Below, in pieces: positions 60,025 through 64,000 of a stretch of DNA of 64,000 nucleotides. The notes beneath the pieces were generated by a model that saw only the letters and a program-made list of their open reading frames with translations, was not told where the DNA came from and did not search any database. Every line of letters begins with the position of its first letter. Position 1 is the stretch's first letter. Made by a program: the position numbers and the translations under genes. The DNA is from Icerya purchasi (lineage: Eukaryota > Arthropoda > Insecta > Hemiptera > Monophlebidae): assembly GCA_039619475.1 (NCBI GenBank), contig CM077116.1, forward strand, positions 460,535,576 through 460,599,575, written 5' to 3'.

Positions 60025-61840
60025 GTTAACGAATGTAAGATTTGGTAATTGTTAATTTTATTTTATTTTTTATACAGTCTAAAGATAAAATAAGACGCGG
60101 CCTATGGAAACTAAAATAATGCCATATAGGATCGGTGCGAATACAAATAAACGGTTTCTATACGTCATTTTTTCTTTTCTTTTTAAATATATATATGACT
60201 AAGGGTGTTTTTCGTAGAAGGGGACGATCTACAATTTAATGTGCCTGATAATGAATAAGGGAAAACTTTCCAAGCTGTAAAAGAAATTTTAAAAAAAAGC
60301 GATAATGATAAAAAATTTTAGGTATTCATAAATATACACATTTACGGGGAATGCTGCGCGAAAAATATGTACAATGTTGCAATTTTCAAATCAGAAATAT
60401 TTATTTCGAATTCAGTATTATAAAAATGTATCTATAATTTAACGTAAAGAATGCCAAATGCATGACTTGACCTTGTTTTTGTTATGTTCAATTGTAAAAT
60501 TTATTTTAATTTCGTTCTGTTTTATTTCTTTTTTTTTTTGATTAGTAAAAATTATATTTACTTATGTTCTTTTATAAGTACTTTACATAAATAAAATTCC
60601 AGCAATATTGTTAATAATTTGGTTTGCGATTTTTGTCGCATCGCGATGAAATGCGAATTATCATCTCGAGGTCAACTAATTAGTATATCATTCAATAGTG
60701 GTAAATGCGATTGTTCTGTTGAATTTGAATGTTTTTTTTTTAATTACCATCTTTTTATTTCAATACTAACAGATTTCTTTTAATGTATTCTGGCAGTATG
60801 TGTTAAACAGTTGCTCAGCAAATTTATTATTCGTTTATTATCTCCATGTTTGTTTGACATATTTACGATTTTTAAGTTGTTGAATTTTTTTGATCTTGTG
60901 TCTTATTTTTTATGTTTAAATTTTTATCTATCTATTTTATAATAGTTAGATTGTAAGTATATAATATTTGGAATGTTATAAGGATGCTAAATTTCTTTAT
61001 TAGGTTCCCATCCACTATGTAAAGTTTTTCTGTTATTTTTTATAATGGTTTTTTGTAAATAGTAGATAAATTTCATTATTTTTCTTGTGTCAAAGTAATT
61101 AATGGTTGTTCAAATGTGATCGGCGGAGTGCGTGGAACATCATTATTTTAGTTTTTGTTGAATGTTACATATTTCTTTATTTTGTATGATACAGAGGTAT
61201 CGTTTTGTGAATTTTTATATTTAAATTGCTAAGGTGACCTCATTGCAGTTAAAAAACGTCTGACCAATAACTTAAGTTATTCTGTAATACCCTATATGTT
61301 TCAGTTCGTTTATAACATGTGGTGTCTAGCTTAATCGGAAGCTTTGGTGTTAAGCGAATAAAACTGTACTGTGTTTTCGTGTAAACAAATTAAGGTAAAT
61401 GAAGTTTGAAAAATCATTTCGTGGTGTGAGAGGTATTTTTGTCCTTTTTAAAGCTGTTCTGGTGAGCAGGTGTATAATGTTGTTTACTTTGATGTACTCT
61501 TGATAGTCAAGTTTGGAAATAAATGTTAAAACGCGAAGTAACCATAAGGAGCGGGGTAAAAAAGTAGTAGATATAAACTTTTGCGGACGCCGCATGGTGA
61601 ACGAAGGGAAGATTATCAGGTTTAGCGCAAATTAATTTAAAGTTGCGTATCGAATGCACGAGTAAATTTAAGATAAAATCGGCACCGATTAAGATGCCGA
61701 AGGAAGAACATGGATCGTGAAGAATAATTGTCTAGGTGTTGCCATGAACTTGAACCAAGTAGCGATCAAATTGGCATGGCTGAAGATTTAATAGCTTATC
61801 GTTAATTAAAATCGCGAATTAAAAAAAATATATAATAACG
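60025..61840. other. no gene seen
   Basis: AT-rich sequence with no recognised feature. Confidence 0.5.
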
Positions 61841-62880
61841 ATTTTTAATGGCCCTGCCGTAGTTCGTAAGGAGATTTGCTGGATTCTGGACAAACCGCAG
61901 AAGCAGCCACCGGTTGAATCGCGTAATCGTTTATGCCCGCAGTAGCTAAGAATTAGTCAGCGCAGTAGACTAGTCATCAAGACACATTTCACCGTTATAG
62001 CGCTATGTTAACGGTTCGTTGACAGGTGTTTATGATGAGATAGTTTAGGAAGCGGTCGATTGCAGCCTTCGAGGCTAACCGCCTACGAGTTTTTCGATGG
62101 AAATGCAACGAAAACTGATCGAACTCAGTGATTCCATTCATTTACTTTTTTTACATCCTACTTTCAAAATATTGAGAACTGACCGCCGGTGATGATAGTA
62201 ATAATTGGGGCAAGTGTCACTTATGTCTTTCTGTTGGCTTATCTGTCTGATGAAGTTGGCCCGTCTGCGTGCAATTAACTCCATACCGTCCGAGAGAGTA
62301 ACTGCTAGATGTAGAACTATTCGTTGTCGTGTAGCGGAAGAGGTCGTGCTTTTTCTCCTCATCCTTCCAACTGGTGTACCGCGGCCTTCGCTGTCCGCGG
62401 AAAAGGGCGTATGCCGTGTTCATCGCTGTACGTTGCGTAACGACGCAGAAAAAGTGAATATCGGCTGTGCGTAAAAGTAAAGATGGAAGCGGACAATTCA
62501 GCACTACTGCCGACCCCGCTAGTCTGCGATCACGACCACGCTTTTTTGCGGTTACCCGGCTTAATTATTCTTCGGTTTTGATCGCCGTCGTTCGGCAAAG
62601 AAAATTCTCGTGCAGGCCGGAACTTAGTCCGTCCTGGCTGTGGTAATTAAATTTCGTGTGTCGGACGAATAATCTCCGGGTAATAGTGGCCCCAAGTCCG
62701 GGACAAGTGCAGCGTCTGCGGCCACGACGGGGGTGGACAAATTTCGATCAGACGGAGTGGAAGCGCGCAGTTTTGCTCAATGTTGCGGTTAAACGTTTTC
62801 CTCCTATTTCGACATTGACCTTTCTTCCGTCCTACGAGGTCTATTTGCCATTTTTTATCCTTCTCTCTATTCCGTGATAA
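61841..62880. other. GC/CpG-richer interval
   Basis: Base composition is clearly less AT-rich than the preceding 10 kb, with CpG-dense stretches at about 62240-62480 and 62520-62770. Overlapping frames on both strands (62138-62362 minus, 62217-62504 minus, 62205-62474 plus) are not recognised. Like the pockets at 1.2, 16.3 and 23.6 kb it could be a promoter or first exon, but no start, splice or protein evidence supports this. Confidence 0.25.
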
Positions 62881-64000
62881 ACTAATTCACGATTGACCGC
62901 TCGCATTTTCGTCCTGTTCTAGTTTTGTTTTGCATGCGGTTCTTACCTTCTTCGAATTAATTTTCTACCATTCGTCTCGCTTCTCTAATCGTTCAGGTCG
63001 GGAGCCATTAAAAATTCATCGCGTACAACCCCGTATTTGTTTACTGTTTTACATTTCTGTCGAAAAAAATGTCCATTACTGTCGATTTCTTTTTTCGTGT
63101 CGAATATGCCTCGCCGCGAAGACCACACAGTGCCACTTTAAAATCGTCTGTAAATGTAGCTTTGTGTAATGATGGTATAGATTTCTTTAGATTATTTTTG
63201 TTTTTTCAGGCATTTCACGTTGATTATTGGCGATCACTAATAATAGTGGTGGTAATGAGCAAACCGAGTGGAATTAATTTTTTTCATATTATGGTTTGCA
63301 AATGGGTGGTGGTGCGTCTTTGAACATTTAGTCGGCCTTAATGGCGATGAGGAGTCCCTATCGGCAGTTTTTTGAAATGCTCCATAGACACGAATGTAAA
63401 CGATGTTGTGGGATTCAAAATTTATTTTCTTTAAATAAATCTAGTCTTATTGAGTTTTCTTTTTAAATGCTCTGATATTTTAACGAATTCTCAAAAATAT
63501 ATAAAGGAAAAAAATTATTAGATTTATTATCGATTCTTAATTTGTGGACGAATGACTGACCTTAAGATACGGTTCATTGAAGGTAATTTTTGGAAACAGC
63601 TTTTTGATCAGTTAAAGATTTCTTATTTGAAACGAGATTTATACGGGAGCTGTGGCGTATTAAAATATGAGCACAATCGTAAGACAGATGAAAATTGTAT
63701 TCTTTTATTTGTTCCATTTATTTTTTAAATATAAGCGGAGACTATTTTAAGACATATTACGGAAGCTAGTCGCAGCTGTGATAGAGCAGAAATAAAACAC
63801 TACTTGTTCCATCTTTTTCCGGACGATATTTATTTATCGAATTATGCTTTTCCGGTTAATAGTTAACTATATTTGGGCGAATCATAAAACATTTAACATA
63901 AAATAAACGTACAACATAAAAATAGGACAATTTTGCCGGCTAGTTTTAGTGATATGACTCGAAAAATGTTTGGTAATTAAATTAATATTTATTTACCTAT
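62881..64000. other. no gene seen
   Basis: AT-rich sequence; no recognised coding sequence or repeat. Confidence 0.5.

Noticed and set aside
1..64000. CRISPR arrays, operons, prokaryotic promoters or defence systems
   Set aside because: No regularly spaced repeats, no ribosome-binding-site-led open frames and no clustered coding genes; the window is eukaryotic.

Overview
The window looks like non-coding DNA of a metazoan, most probably insect, nuclear genome. It is AT-rich, with long homopolymer and microsatellite tracts, no operon-like gene packing, and many decayed transposable elements of types common in insects: I-, Jockey- and RTE-clade LINEs, mariner/Tc1-type DNA elements and tRNA-derived SINE pieces. 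A hemipteran-like source is a guess from repeat style only. I cannot support any intact host gene. The longest open frames that are not transposon-derived (137, 158 and 170 codons) match nothing I recognise. Only a weak minus-strand exon pair near 3.9-4.1 kb looks like host coding sequence. The window may be intergenic, or one or more very long introns.

Layout. 1-6.97 kb: mostly unassigned, with a possible exon pair, a 22/26-bp minisatellite beside a hairpin, and a tRNA-like SINE head. 6.97-9.63 kb: a 5'-truncated I-clade LINE whose ORF2 is nearly complete but carries two in-frame stops and a lost RNase H aspartate. 10.2-11.1 kb: an RTE reverse-transcriptase remnant, a short interspersed repeat and a 159-bp foldback. 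18.2-19.4 kb: a mariner derivative whose two arms both carry the transposase 5' end, followed by an RTE 3' fragment. 23-24.1 kb: a CpG-rich patch and a long TTA microsatellite. 24.9-25.1 kb: a tRNA-derived SINE. 27.3-28.3 kb: a minus-strand I-clade LINE fragment. 36.0-37.3 kb: a repeat with twin hairpins and a minus-strand RTE remnant. 40.6-41.3 kb: a Jockey-type fragment with a 9-bp target-site duplication. 41.8-43.9 kb: two minus-strand LINE 3' ends, one with its RNase H domain split by a nested retroposon. 47.6-50.4 kb: two direct copies of an unclassified repeat flanking a mariner element that itself contains a TTAA-flanked MITE. 53.8-55.0 kb: an element with about 149-bp terminal inverted repeats and TA flanks. 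56-60 kb: more SINE-like tails and a long TA tract. 61.8-62.9 kb: another CpG-rich patch.

No coordinated gene system is visible. What holds the window together is layered transposon history: nested insertions that can be ordered in time, and several unrelated short elements that all lie in minus orientation. The most interesting structures are the head-to-head mariner foldback, the nested 48-49.4 kb element, the long-TIR element at 53.8 kb, and repeat pairs whose hairpins show compensatory base changes.
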